A DNA stretch of 64,000 nt from Spartobacteria bacterium LR76 (lineage in GTDB: Bacteria > Verrucomicrobiota > Verrucomicrobiia > Chthoniobacterales > Terrimicrobiaceae): assembly GCA_003054655.1 (NCBI GenBank), contig QAYZ01000009.1, positions 1-64,000 on the forward strand, written 5' to 3'. The notes below the pieces were generated by a model. That model saw nothing but the letters and a program-made list of their open reading frames with translations, searched no databases and was not told the DNA's origin. Shown here piece after piece: positions 16,835-26,164 of this stretch. The position numbers and the translations under genes were made by a program. Each line of letters begins with the position of its first letter. Within the stretch, counting starts at the first letter, position 1.

Positions 16835-18214
16835 CTACATCCCGAGCAGACGCTCCTGCGCAGGGGCGGGAATTTCCGCCTTTGCCGGTGGCTGAGGCAC
16901 CTCGGTTTCGTCGTCCTCGGACTGCTTGACGAGGGAATCCGTGAGCTGCTTTTCGGCACGGGCACCGAGTTTCTGAAGCTCCGTCACGCGACGCACGAGA
17001 TTGCCTCGCCCCGAGCTCAAGCGCCCCATCGCTTGATCGTAAGCCGCCCGGGCCTGGTCGAGACGCTGGCCGATCTCTTGGAGCGACTCGGTGAAGGCGA
17101 CAAACTGATCGTGCAAGCCCCCGGCGCGGCGGGCGATCTCGAGGGCGTTGAGCGTCTGCTTGTGACGCCGCCACACGCTCTCGATGGCGCGCAGGGTGAT
17201 GAGGAGCGTGGAGGAGGAAACCAGCACGACATTTTTCTCAAAGGCACTGCCGTAGAGCTCCGGGTCGTCCTGCAAGGCGAGATTCAGCGCCGACTCGACT
17301 GGCACGAACATGAGGACGAAGTCCGGCGACTGGAGATCGGCGAGGCCGGGATAGTCCTTGCGGGCCAGTTCCTCGACATGGCGGCGCACGGAAAGGGCGT
17401 GCTCCTTCATCGCCGCCTGCCGGGCGGCGTCGGTGGAGGCATTGACCAGGCGCTCGTAGGCGGTGAGCGACACCTTGGCGTCGATGATGATGTGTTTGCC
17501 CTCGGGCAGGTGAATGATCACGTCGGGCATGCGCCGTCCGCCCGCTTCATCGCGGAAACTGGCCTGCGTCTCGTACTCCGAGCCCTTCTGCAGGCCGGAT
17601 TTCTCGAGGATTCGCTCCAGGATGAGCTCGCCCCAGGAACCCTGCGTCTTCGACTCGCCCTTGAGCGCACGGGTCAGAGCGCCCGCCTCCTCGGTGATCT
17701 GGCGGTTGAGGTCCTTGAGCTGCACGAGCTGCTCGCGCAAGGCGGCGGTGGCCTTCGTCTCCTCGGTATGGATCGACTCGATGCGCTCGCGGAATTCCCC
17801 GATGCGCTGGCGGAGCGGATCGAGCAGGACGGCGAGGCTTTCCTTGTTCTGCGCGAGGAACCGGGTGCTTTTTTCCTCCAGCACGCGGTTGGCGAGGTTT
17901 TCAAACTCAGCGGTGAATTGCTTCTGGAGGTTGGCCAGCCGGGCGGAATCCTCATCGAGACGCTGGCGCAGATTTGCCCCTTCCGCCTCGGCTGATGCGA
18001 GCAGGCGGGTCAGCTCCTCGATCTGGGTGCGCTGGGCGGCATCGGCCTCGCGGGCGGTCGAAATTTGGGTGGAAAGCACCGTGGTCTTGGTCTGTTCCGC
18101 CGCCAACTGAGCGCGGAGACCAGTGGTTTCGCAGCTCGATTTGAGCAGATAAACAAGGCCGCCCAGCACAAAACCCAGGATGAGGGAGCCTAGACCAACC
18201 AGAAAAAGCGTCAT
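16835..18214 (-). CDS. rmuC: RmuC-family DNA recombination protein
   Basis: A 459-residue protein: an N-terminal membrane anchor (residues 2-24), a long coiled coil rich in Glu, Arg, Gln and Ala (about 30-170), then the RmuC domain with GSWGELILERILEKSGLQKG and a nuclease-like core of PDVIIHLPEGKHIIIDAKVS. The last contains the D...DAK arrangement of the PD-(D/E)XK superfamily. RmuC limits DNA inversion at short repeats; the biochemical activity is poorly known. The C-terminal tail is proline-rich. Confidence 0.93.
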   Translation of the reverse strand: MTLFLVGLGSLILGFVLGGLVYLLKSSCETTGLRAQLAAEQTKTTVLSTQISTAREADAAQRTQIEELTRLLASAEAEGANLRQRLDEDSARLANLQKQFTAEFENLANRVLEEKSTRFLAQNKESLAVLLDPLRQRIGEFRERIESIHTEETKATAALREQLVQLKDLNRQITEEAGALTRALKGESKTQGSWGELILERILEKSGLQKGSEYETQASFRDEAGGRRMPDVIIHLPEGKHIIIDAKVSLTAYERLVNASTDAARQAAMKEHALSVRRHVEELARKDYPGLADLQSPDFVLMFVPVESALNLALQDDPELYGSAFEKNVVLVSSSTLLITLRAIESVWRRHKQTLNALEIARRAGGLHDQFVAFTESLQEIGQRLDQARAAYDQAMGRLSSGRGNLVRRVTELQKLGARAEKQLTDSLVKQSEDDETEVPQPPAKAEIPAPAQERLLGM

Positions 18215-18271
18215 TTTGCGAACCTGTCAGATGGGGTCGGACATCCCATGTCTCACCCCGGAATTTCCCGT

Positions 18272-18934
18272 CTATTTTTCCGCAACCTCGAGCAGCTTCA
18301 CCGCCGTGGTGAGATAAACCGGCTCGGGGTGCTTGTTGCGCCATTTGGTGATCTCCTTGCGCTCGAGCACCTGGAATCCGAAGCGCTCCAGCACGCGGGC
18401 TCCGCGGCGGCTTTCAAAAGTGACCATCTGCCCAAAGACCGCTTTCTCGCCATGCTGGCGCAGGTAGTCAAAGTACAGGTCCATCATCGTCTTGGTCCCA
18501 TGCAGGCTCTGGGCCTCGGGCAGGACGTTGAAATGGAAATGCGCCATCTTGCGCGGAGCGGCGGGCACCTCGCGCCAGGAATTCCGCAGAATCCACGCGA
18601 CAAACTCCTTCGTAGCCGGGTTGTATCGATGATACCGGAACATGCCGACGAGAAAGAGGCGGGCGTTTTGGAAGATGTTGTACAACTGCTGCTTGAGCGG
18701 CTTGCGCGAGCCGAGGAGATAGCCTTTTACCTGTCCCTCATGCTCGAGGACGAAGGACGACTCTGGCTCGATGTCGGTGTAGTAGCCCGTCAGGTAATCG
18801 GCAAAAAGCTCGCGATCCTCGAAGACCGGATCGATCGGCTTGCCCAGAAAGCCCGTCTGACAACACAACCAGCGAACGGCGTCGCGGTCGCGCGCCTCGT
18901 ATTTACGAATTTTGACATCAGACGGCAAAGCCAC
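18272..18934 (-). CDS. GNAT-family N-acetyltransferase
   Basis: About 220 residues. IRKYEARDRDAVRWLCCQTGF is the typical first strand and helix of GNAT folds, and the C-terminal part ESRRGARVLERFGFQVLER resembles the acetyl-CoA-binding and following strand region. The acetyl acceptor is unknown. The frame stays open to a GTG at 18982, which would overlap the divergent lipoprotein gene; a GGAGGAGGG ribosome site lies before a GTG at 18934, so that start was chosen, though a TTG at 18952 is also possible. Confidence 0.75.
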   Translation of the reverse strand: MALPSDVKIRKYEARDRDAVRWLCCQTGFLGKPIDPVFEDRELFADYLTGYYTDIEPESSFVLEHEGQVKGYLLGSRKPLKQQLYNIFQNARLFLVGMFRYHRYNPATKEFVAWILRNSWREVPAAPRKMAHFHFNVLPEAQSLHGTKTMMDLYFDYLRQHGEKAVFGQMVTFESRRGARVLERFGFQVLERKEITKWRNKHPEPVYLTTAVKLLEVAEK

Positions 18935-18969
18935 AAGAAAGTTTGTAGGCAACCCTCCTCCGGGGGTAA

Positions 18970-19377
18970 ATGGAAAAAACACCCGCCATGAATGCCCCCC
19001 GCCTGCTCGCCCTGAAATCCCTTCTTTGCGCGGTTCCTCTTCTGCTGACGAGCTGCGCCCTGCTCAAACAAGGCGCGGCGGAAGCCGACGAGCGCCGTCT
19101 GCTCAAGGCCGGATTTCAGGAGGAAAAAGTCACCTCCTTCGCCGACACCGAGGTCCTGCGCCAGTTGCCGCCCAACAAGGTCGTTTCCATCGAGCAAAGC
19201 AATCAAACGGTGATCTATAAATACGCCGATCCCGCGAACGGGAGGATTTTCGTGGGCGATGAGGAGAACTTCCTGAAGTACAAGGAGATCGTCACGAAGG
19301 AGCGTGCGAAGAACGCGGCCAAGATGGCCGAGATCGGGTCGATGCCGCCGGGACGCATCCCGGGCATGGCGCGCTGA
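18970..19377 (+). CDS. Small predicted lipoprotein, function unknown
   Basis: A 135-residue protein with a lipoprotein signal: basic start, LLCAVPLLLTSC with lipobox LTSC, then a polar soluble domain. No family was recognised; the mature part is charged and contains EKVTSFADTEVLRQLPPNKVV, possibly a small alpha/beta fold. ATG 18970 or 18988 could start it. Its promoter must lie in or near the divergent acetyltransferase gene. The stop is one base from the facing glycosyltransferase gene. Confidence 0.7.
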   Translation: MEKTPAMNAPRLLALKSLLCAVPLLLTSCALLKQGAAEADERRLLKAGFQEEKVTSFADTEVLRQLPPNKVVSIEQSNQTVIYKYADPANGRIFVGDEENFLKYKEIVTKERAKNAAKMAEIGSMPPGRIPGMAR

Positions 19378-19378
19378 C

Positions 19379-20551
19379 TCAGGGGTGGTAGTTGGCAATC
19401 ACGTCATCGTAGATGCCAAACATCCGGCCGAAAACGGATTTCCAGGAATAGCGGGTACGGGCCTCGTGGCTGGCTTGCAGGCCGGTGAGGTGGAGATCCT
19501 CGCCGAACTTGTTCTCGATGGCGGCGGCCAGGGATTGCGGGGTGTTTTCCGCCGCCCAGTGGACCTGATTGGAGAAAATGATGCGATCCATATAGCTGCC
19601 GCGAATGCCGATGACGGGAGTGCCGCAGGCCTGGCTCTCCAGCGTGACCAGGCCGAAGGTCTCCTGCACGCCGGGATGCACAAAGAGATCGGCGCTCCGG
19701 TAGACGTCGGCAAGTTTTTGGGGATCTCCGCAAAATTCCATCCAACTCACCGCATTGGTTGAATCCTTCAGCCGGAGCATCGCCGAGCGGAGCGTCCCGT
19801 CGCCGACAACGAGCAGGTGGTATTTTCCAGGCGACTGCCGGTGCAGGATGTCGAAGGCGTCAAAGAGCGTGACGACGTTTTTCTCGGAAGCCAGCCGCCC
19901 CACATAAAGAAGCAGTCGCGCGCCCTCGGGAATCTCGTGATCGCGGCGGAAACCCTCCACGGGTATATCGGACGGCGCGAAAACCTCGTCGTCCACCCCG
20001 AGATCGATGCCCTCCACGCGCTCGACCCCCCAATCCTGCAGGAGCGAGACGAGGTTCGGACTCGGCACGAGGGTACGGTGGAACTGGTTATACAGCGTCT
20101 TCACGTATCGCTTGGCCCAGTCCTCCGCGACCGACACGGCGGTCTTGCCGAAGAACTTCGCCACGGAACGAATGTAGGCTTCCGGAAAGTGCGAGTGATA
20201 AAACCCGATGACCGGGATATCGAGGCCGTCGCCGGATGCGATGGCCTTCCAGGCGAGCTGATAGGGATCGCCGGATTCGATGATGTCGGGCCGTTCCTTT
20301 TCCAAAACCTCCTCGACGAGATGGAGCTTGAGCAGGATGCGATAGCGCGAGGTGCGCGACACCATCGGGGACTCGATGGTGTACACCCTGGCCACATCAT
20401 CGCCGATGCACTCCGTGCGCTTGCCGGGAACGACGAGCACGTGCTGGCAATCGGGCCGATGGCGGCGAATGTACGCCACCTTCTGCTCGATGTATCTGCG
20501 GACCCCTCCACTGACGGGAGAGTAAAACTGCGTGAGGTCGCAGACCTTCAT
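19379..20551 (-). CDS. Glycosyltransferase family 4 (GT-B fold)
   Basis: A 390-residue cytosolic or peripheral GT-B enzyme. The N-terminal domain has the acceptor-side SPVSGGVRRYIEQK segment; the C-terminal domain has LLYVGRLASEKNV, VVGDGTLR and the EX7E motif in VHPGVQETFGLVTLESQACGTPVIG, which grips the nucleotide sugar. Related enzymes transfer mannose or other sugars to lipids or glycans; donor and acceptor cannot be told here. It follows trxB by 30 bases. Confidence 0.88.
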   Translation of the reverse strand: MKVCDLTQFYSPVSGGVRRYIEQKVAYIRRHRPDCQHVLVVPGKRTECIGDDVARVYTIESPMVSRTSRYRILLKLHLVEEVLEKERPDIIESGDPYQLAWKAIASGDGLDIPVIGFYHSHFPEAYIRSVAKFFGKTAVSVAEDWAKRYVKTLYNQFHRTLVPSPNLVSLLQDWGVERVEGIDLGVDDEVFAPSDIPVEGFRRDHEIPEGARLLLYVGRLASEKNVVTLFDAFDILHRQSPGKYHLLVVGDGTLRSAMLRLKDSTNAVSWMEFCGDPQKLADVYRSADLFVHPGVQETFGLVTLESQACGTPVIGIRGSYMDRIIFSNQVHWAAENTPQSLAAAIENKFGEDLHLTGLQASHEARTRYSWKSVFGRMFGIYDDVIANYHP

Positions 20552-20581
20552 TCGTACGATGCCGGGAAGAGGGAAGACGCC

Positions 20582-21502
20582 CTATTCGAGCGTGGCGAGC
20601 CAGCGTTCCGCATCGATCGCCGCCGCGCATCCCTGCCCCGCCGCCGTAATGGCCTGCCGGTAGACGTGGTCGGCCACGTCGCCCGCGGCAAATACGCCGG
20701 GAAGGTTGGTGCGGGTGCCCTCGACCTGGATGAGATAACCATTCTCATCCGTATCGAGTTTGCCGCGGAAGGCCGCCGTATTCGGCTCGTGGCCGATGGC
20801 GACGAAAACGCACTTCACCTCCAGGTCCGAGATTTCGCCCGTGACGAGATCCTTCAGCTTCACCGAGGTCACCTCGCCATTTTCATCCGTGATGTACTCG
20901 GTGATGGCGGAGTTCCACACCGGTTTCACCTTGGGATTGGCCAGAGCGCGGTCGGCCATGATCTTCGAGGCACGCAGGGAGTCGCGGCGATGGATGAGAT
21001 AAACGGTCGAGGCAAAGCGCGTGAGGAAGGTGGCCTCTTCGCAAGCCGAGTCGCCGCCGCCCACGACGCACACCGGGACGTTGCGATAAAACGCCCCGTC
21101 GCAGGTCGCACACGAGGTCACGCCGTGGCCGATAAGCTCGTGCTCACGGTCGATGCCGAGATAACGCGGCGAAGCTCCGCTGGCCACGATAAGCGCACGG
21201 GTTTCCACCCACTCGCCGTCGATCTTCAGGCGGGAATGCGTGCCGAGATGCTCAAACTCCTCGACGAAACCGTACTGGAAGCGGGCGCCGAATTTCTCCG
21301 CCTGCTGCTGCATGCGCATGATGAGATCGGGACCGTCGACTCCCTCGGGAAAGCCCGGAAAATTCTCCACCAGCGTGGTGGTGGTCAGTTGCCCGCCGGG
21401 CAATTTGCCCTGCAGCACCAAGGGCGAAAGGTTGGCGCGTGAGGCGTAGATGGCGGCGGTCAGTCCCGCACAGCCGGTGCCCACGATAATCAGATTCTCC
21501 AT
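20582..21502 (-). CDS. trxB: Thioredoxin-disulfide reductase
   Basis: A 306-residue flavoenzyme that reduces thioredoxin with NADPH. The FAD-binding loop is GTGCAGLTAA (residues 8-17, where most homologues have Pro at the Cys position), the redox-active disulfide is CATCDG at 131-136, the NADPH motif is VGGGDSACEEA, and the C-terminal FAD motif is GVFAAGDVAD. Length and domain order are typical. Confidence 0.96.
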   Translation of the reverse strand: MENLIIVGTGCAGLTAAIYASRANLSPLVLQGKLPGGQLTTTTLVENFPGFPEGVDGPDLIMRMQQQAEKFGARFQYGFVEEFEHLGTHSRLKIDGEWVETRALIVASGASPRYLGIDREHELIGHGVTSCATCDGAFYRNVPVCVVGGGDSACEEATFLTRFASTVYLIHRRDSLRASKIMADRALANPKVKPVWNSAITEYITDENGEVTSVKLKDLVTGEISDLEVKCVFVAIGHEPNTAAFRGKLDTDENGYLIQVEGTRTNLPGVFAAGDVADHVYRQAITAAGQGCAAAIDAERWLATLE

Positions 21503-21547
21503 AAAGAGGAACTACACGGAAACGCCCGGGGGTGCCAATGAAAGAAT

Positions 21548-23224
21548 CTAGCGACCGTTCCAGAACAGCACCTGCGTACCGCTCTCGCCAACGACCTTCA
21601 ATTCACTCACTCCCAGCACATTAGCCCATCGATCATGGTCGCGCTTTTCCGCCACGAAGAGAAACGACTGATCGCTCCCCCACAAGGTCTTGAGCTCGTT
21701 TTGATCCACGAAGCGGTCACGACCGATGCCAAACTTCCGCACGATGAAATCCTGGTTGGGATTGCGGTTCAGCAGGATCACCGGGAGGTCACTGTAAAAG
21801 AGCAGGCTGCTGGCGGTGTCGATGTCGCCATCGAAAACCACGCGGGCCTTGGGAAATTGAGCCAGTTCCTCTTTCAGTGTCCCGAGGGAGAAATAGGGGG
21901 CGACGATGGCAGTGCCACTCAAAGCTCCCAGGTCCAGGCTTACGGCCACGGCGAGAACGGCCAGAAACCGCGCCTTTCCCTGTACAATGACTGCCGCAAC
22001 CGCAGCAAGGGCGGCTCCGCCCACGGCGAGCACAGCGGTGAGCCAGAGACTCTTCCAGACGCCTGCGTCGAAATTGGTCACGGTGTTCCATGCCGTGGAG
22101 CGTTCGCTCACGCTGGCGGTGGATGTTGCCCCGGTGAGATGAGGAACACCCCAGAGGCAAAACGCCGCCCCTGCTACGAGGATCGCCGCAAGAATCCCGA
22201 CGGCCCAGCGGGGAATCTCCCCCTGCAAACGAGCGGAGAAAAGCAGTGCCGCGGCCGGCCACATCGCCATCGCGTAGTAATCCTGCCGTTGCCCGGTCAG
22301 CAGGACGGAAGCGAGAACCAGAAGCGCCCATATCCAGACGAGGCGGGACAGAGGGGAGGTGGTGCCTTGCCCCTCCCGACGAGCGGTGAAGGCCAGCAGG
22401 AGCCACGGGAAGAACCACGCGACATGGAGCAGGAGAAACTGCCAGCGCGGGACATTGGTGTAGTCCGTCGCCGGGGCGTGGGACCCGACAATATGGCCGA
22501 TTTGCTCGCCGTAGATGAGGTTGCCCAGGTAACCGGGAAAGCGCCACTCGATGTAGGCGTACCACGGGACATTGATGACGAGGAAAATGAGGAGCCCCTG
22601 CCAGGAAAGGATGGGCAGATACTTTCGACGCGCCTCGCGATCGAGCGCCATGAGCACCAGGACGATGGCCAGCGGGTAAAGCAGCCCGTGCCAGCCTTTG
22701 ACAAAGCTCGCCAGTGCGGCGCAAACCCAGAAGCCAAGAAACCAGCCCCGCCGTCCGGTGTCGGCACCGACCACTGCGCAATAAAGAGCTCCCGCAATGA
22801 AGGCGACGAAGGTCGGCTCCGGCATGACGATGCGCCCGAGGGTGAAAGTTCCCAACCCCGTCAGCATCACCGCCCCGGCGACGAAGCCGCGCCACGTGCC
22901 GCCGAGGCGCTCGCCAAGTAGAAAGGTCAATACCGCCACGACGCACCACGACAGCGCCCCGGGCAGGCGGGCGGCGAATTCATTGACGCCAAAGACCTGC
23001 ATCGAGCCAGCCATCGCCCAATAAAGCAGCGGCGGTTTTACCAGACGCGGGATGTCGTTGTTGAGCGGCACCAGCCAGGAGCCACCATCCGCCATGACCT
23101 TGGCTGCGCCGCCGTATTGCCCGTCGGTCTCGTTGTAGAGATTTCCCCACCCTCCAGTCAGGACCGTGAGGCCAAGAGCGAGAACGACGAGGACACCAAG
23201 AAGAAAGGTCCGCGACGGCTTCAC
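21548..23224 (-). CDS. ArnT-like glycosyltransferase family 39 membrane protein
   Basis: A 558-residue multi-pass protein of the GT39/ArnT/PMT class (about 11 hydrophobic segments). The first periplasmic loop contains the catalytic-type acidic residue in YNETDGQYGGAAKVM and the following IPRLVKPPLLYW; such enzymes use polyprenyl-phosphate sugars to modify lipid A or proteins. Specificity is unknown. Its start overlaps the thioesterase stop by four bases (ATGA). Confidence 0.87.
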   Translation of the reverse strand: MKPSRTFLLGVLVVLALGLTVLTGGWGNLYNETDGQYGGAAKVMADGGSWLVPLNNDIPRLVKPPLLYWAMAGSMQVFGVNEFAARLPGALSWCVVAVLTFLLGERLGGTWRGFVAGAVMLTGLGTFTLGRIVMPEPTFVAFIAGALYCAVVGADTGRRGWFLGFWVCAALASFVKGWHGLLYPLAIVLVLMALDREARRKYLPILSWQGLLIFLVINVPWYAYIEWRFPGYLGNLIYGEQIGHIVGSHAPATDYTNVPRWQFLLLHVAWFFPWLLLAFTARREGQGTTSPLSRLVWIWALLVLASVLLTGQRQDYYAMAMWPAAALLFSARLQGEIPRWAVGILAAILVAGAAFCLWGVPHLTGATSTASVSERSTAWNTVTNFDAGVWKSLWLTAVLAVGGAALAAVAAVIVQGKARFLAVLAVAVSLDLGALSGTAIVAPYFSLGTLKEELAQFPKARVVFDGDIDTASSLLFYSDLPVILLNRNPNQDFIVRKFGIGRDRFVDQNELKTLWGSDQSFLFVAEKRDHDRWANVLGVSELKVVGESGTQVLFWNGR

Positions 23225-23679
23225 GCGGTGGGCATGACGAAATTCTCCGGGAAGCCTTCCGGCAGGCGGATGAGCTTGCCCGCAGGCATCTGGACGAGGG
23301 CCAGCGACTGGCGGGACTTCACCAGCAGGGTCGAATCCGAAGGGCGAACGATCTCAAACTCCACCCAGAACCGGGCGGGCGTCGTCTCGGCCAGCCAGCC
23401 GTTGACGACAACGATATCCCCCAGCACGGCCGGGCGCTTGTAATCGATCTCGGTCCGCACGACCACCGGGTGGATCTGGGTGCGCTTGATCTCCTCAAAG
23501 CTCATCCCCATCTTCATGGCGAGGAGAGTGCGCGCCGTCTCGATGAAGCGCAGGTAAACGATATTGTGCACGACGCCGCCAGCGTCGGTGTCGAAATACA
23601 TCACCCGGATTTCCGTGGAGATGCGGCAGCGGTCCGAAACTTCCATCCGCCGGATATGCGCCGCCGAGGCGGCGCTCAC
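23221..23679 (-). CDS. YbgC-like acyl-CoA thioesterase (hotdog fold)
   Basis: A 152-residue 4HBT-family protein. The motif YFDTDAGGVVHNIVYLRF matches the catalytic loop of 4-hydroxybenzoyl-CoA thioesterase/YbgC, in which the Asp is the nucleophile or base. A GTG at 23679, or ATG at 23646, could start it; the former follows the upstream gene by 4 bases and has GGAG before it. It is flanked by cell-envelope genes, as ybgC often is, but tol-pal is absent here. Confidence 0.85.
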   Translation of the reverse strand: MSAASAAHIRRMEVSDRCRISTEIRVMYFDTDAGGVVHNIVYLRFIETARTLLAMKMGMSFEEIKRTQIHPVVVRTEIDYKRPAVLGDIVVVNGWLAETTPARFWVEFEIVRPSDSTLLVKSRQSLALVQMPAGKLIRLPEGFPENFVMPTA

Positions 23680-23683
23680 AAGA

Positions 23684-25069
23684 TCATTTCTTCTCCGCTG
23701 CCAATCCGAGAGCTTCCTTGAGCTGACTGATCTGCTCGCCGACGGTGGGATCGGGAATCACGGCATAGGCCGCCTCGAATTTCTCCAAGGCTTCCTTATG
23801 CTTGCCGGAATCAAAGAAAATCTTGGCCTCCTCGCGCTGGCGCGAGAAATCCCGAATACGCTCGCTGACGTAGGTCTGGAGCAACCCGGCCACTCGCTTG
23901 GTCTCGGGACCAACCACGGAAGAGCGCGCCACCAACGGGTCGAGCAGTTCCTTGGCCTGGAGAAACTCCCGGGCAGGGAAGAGAGTCTGCAGCTTGTTGA
24001 ATGCAGCCGAGATCGAAGTCAGGCTGATCGCCAGGTCGCTTTCATTGACCAGCACCGGGGCGGGTTTGGTCGCGAGGAAAACCTTCACATCGCCATCCAG
24101 GGCGTTGATCTTGGGCAGCAGCTCCGGCGAGGCCAGCGGAGGTATCGCGACATCGGTGACATTCTTCATCTGGTCGTCGAATTCCCTGGCGAGCGGCTCG
24201 GCGCGGGTGCGCAACTGCTTTGCCATTTCGATGGAAGCATCCCATTTCTTGATGAAGGCCAGGCTGCGCGGGTCCTCCTCGGGCTTCAAGGTCTTGAGTC
24301 TCTCGACCGCGCCCTGCGCCTCGGAATAGGCAAGGGCATTGGAATCAAAGGAGGCCAGGAGGGCCTGACGGGATTCCACCCGGAGCAGTTTATCGTAAGT
24401 CTCGGAAAGCTCCTTGACCAGCGCCTTGGCGCTGGCGCTTGTCGCCGCCATGTCCTGAAGCCCCACGAAGCGCGGATCGGTATGGAGGTCAAAGCTGCTG
24501 GTAGGGTTGGCCCGGACGATATCGGATCGGAGCTGGCCGCCCAGAACTCGGACCTGCCCCGCAACGTACGTCTCACGGGACACCCACGCTCCGTCGATCT
24601 TCACATTTCCCGCATCGTACTGAGCGAGCTCCTTGTTCAACGCCTTGAGCGAAGGATCCAGATACGAACGCGTCGACGGGTAATCCGAAATGGCGGTCTT
24701 CAGATCCGTAGCTACAGCGGCGAGGGCGTCTCGCTCGCTCGGCGAAGTGATGCGGGTATACACCGAGACATCGGGATAGACGATGATCTTGACGATGCGG
24801 GAGGCGGGCACCTGCCGCTTGTCGCCCAGCTTGGTCTTGAGCTCGTAATACCCCGCTCCCGTGGCGCCTTCCGGAGTGCGGTCAATGTACCCGATGAATT
24901 CCGATACAGTGGCCTCCGCCGGCTTGGACCAGGCCTGGGGTTTGACAAGAGCGATCCCCGGGCGGGAATCCGTCGTCTGCGCCGGGCTGCTGGTCGTAAA
25001 GAAGACGAGGCAACAGAAACCAAAAATGAACGCCATGCGCGCCGAAAATGAGGTCTGGGAGGTTAGCAT
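23684..25069 (-). CDS. Secreted protein of unknown function with a TPR-like C-terminus
   Basis: A 461-residue protein with an N-terminal signal peptide (AFIFGFCCLVFFTTSSPAQ). Residues about 30-100 include PEGATGAGYYELKTKLGDKRQVPASRIVKI, a small beta-rich region. A long helical stretch rich in Leu, Lys and Glu follows, and the last 60 residues, with FFDSGKHKEALEKFEAAYAVIPD, look like one tetratricopeptide-type repeat. ATG 25036 (MAFIFG) is an alternative start. I do not recognise a family. It heads a possible operon with the thioesterase and the GT39 gene. Confidence 0.75.
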   Translation of the reverse strand: MLTSQTSFSARMAFIFGFCCLVFFTTSSPAQTTDSRPGIALVKPQAWSKPAEATVSEFIGYIDRTPEGATGAGYYELKTKLGDKRQVPASRIVKIIVYPDVSVYTRITSPSERDALAAVATDLKTAISDYPSTRSYLDPSLKALNKELAQYDAGNVKIDGAWVSRETYVAGQVRVLGGQLRSDIVRANPTSSFDLHTDPRFVGLQDMAATSASAKALVKELSETYDKLLRVESRQALLASFDSNALAYSEAQGAVERLKTLKPEEDPRSLAFIKKWDASIEMAKQLRTRAEPLAREFDDQMKNVTDVAIPPLASPELLPKINALDGDVKVFLATKPAPVLVNESDLAISLTSISAAFNKLQTLFPAREFLQAKELLDPLVARSSVVGPETKRVAGLLQTYVSERIRDFSRQREEAKIFFDSGKHKEALEKFEAAYAVIPDPTVGEQISQLKEALGLAAEKK

Positions 25070-25159
25070 CGGAAGCGAGCTACAATAGCGCCCGTCTGAC
25101 GGCGGGCAATCGCGGATTTTGCACCCCGTTCCCTCGCTCAGGGAAGCGCCCTACAGTGT

Positions 25160-26068
25160 TCACCTGATCTCCACCAAGGTCCCGACAGGTATCTCGGCGA
25201 AGAGTTTCCGCGCCACCTCCTCAGGCAACCGAATGCAGCCATGAGAGGCGGGATATCCCGGCAGGTTTCCGGCATGCAGGCCAAAATCGCCGCAGGAAAG
25301 CCGAAGGAAATACGGCATTTTTGCGTGATACAGGGTGGATTTCCATGTCCGGTACTTATTGGTAACGACAAAGCGGCCTGCGGGCGTCGGGCGAGACGGG
25401 CGGCCGGAGGAAATGTCGGTGACCAGCATCACCTTGCCATCCCGCCAGACAGAAGCTCGCTGAGCGGCAAGATCGATGGAGATGCGGGTGCGTGCGGCCT
25501 CGCTGTCCGGAGCGACGCCCATGAGCAGTTGCATGAGGGATACCTGCTGGGTCTTGCCCGCCAGCCAGAGGGCAAAGGTCTTGTGCCGTTTCGTCATCTT
25601 CCAGGGGTCCGCACCGGCCAGCAGGAGGATCTTTACGAACACCTCGTTCCGGGTGAGCGTGGCCAGCATGAGGCCGGTTACCCCCTGCTCGCTTCCGACA
25701 TAATAGGCCGTGAGTTCATCGGGAAACTGACGAACGAAATCCCGCGGCACCGGGGTCGGCAGGGTGGTGTCGGGATCGATGCCTTCATTCAGGAGCCGGC
25801 AAAGCGCGGCCTTGTCGCCAGTGGCGATGGCGGAGAAAAACTCCATGGCTAGAGCATGCTGCCGCACCGCCTCGGTACGCCGCAGTTCCTCGATCTGGCT
25901 GAGGATGGAATCCGTCTCCGGCATGATCGGCCCCATGGTGGTGACGACTGGAACCGGCAGGACGGCCAGGGCAAGCACCGGCTCCTCGGACCAGACAGGC
26001 AACAGCGAGACCAGGGTGCTTCCGAGAGGAAGCAACAGAAAGCGAAGGCCTGGAGTACCGAAGTGCAT
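25160..26068 (-). CDS. L,D-transpeptidase (YkuD) with ankyrin-like N-terminal region
   Basis: A 302-residue periplasmic enzyme. A hydrophobic N-terminus (about residues 8-45) acts as signal or anchor. Residues 75-185 resemble two or three ankyrin repeats (SAIATGDKAALCRLLNEGIDPDTT; GLMLATLTRNEVFVKILLLAGADP). The YkuD domain (195-302) has the catalytic HAGN...SHGCIRLP with H265, H276 and Cys278. YkuD enzymes form 3-3 peptidoglycan cross-links or attach proteins to murein. The frame runs far upstream antisense to AsmA, but ATG 26068 starts the signal sequence. Confidence 0.88.
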   Translation of the reverse strand: MHFGTPGLRFLLLPLGSTLVSLLPVWSEEPVLALAVLPVPVVTTMGPIMPETDSILSQIEELRRTEAVRQHALAMEFFSAIATGDKAALCRLLNEGIDPDTTLPTPVPRDFVRQFPDELTAYYVGSEQGVTGLMLATLTRNEVFVKILLLAGADPWKMTKRHKTFALWLAGKTQQVSLMQLLMGVAPDSEAARTRISIDLAAQRASVWRDGKVMLVTDISSGRPSRPTPAGRFVVTNKYRTWKSTLYHAKMPYFLRLSCGDFGLHAGNLPGYPASHGCIRLPEEVARKLFAEIPVGTLVEIR

Positions 26069-26164
26069 TCCGTTCCTTTGATTCGCTCGATCCGTTTTGC
26101 TCCCGGCGGGAGATTTCGTCAAGTTGGCGGTGCAAAGCGCAAGGTTTTCGCGTAGGGAAAGAGC

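Noticed and set aside
16654-16965. Longer version (103 codons) of the small membrane peptide
   Set aside because: The N-terminal part overlaps the rmuC coding sequence and is Ser/Pro/Arg-rich shadow; only the last 40 codons look possible.
19817-21442. A 541-codon plus-strand frame opposite trxB and the GT4 gene
   Set aside because: It spans two recognised genes on the other strand, with no motif or signal of its own.
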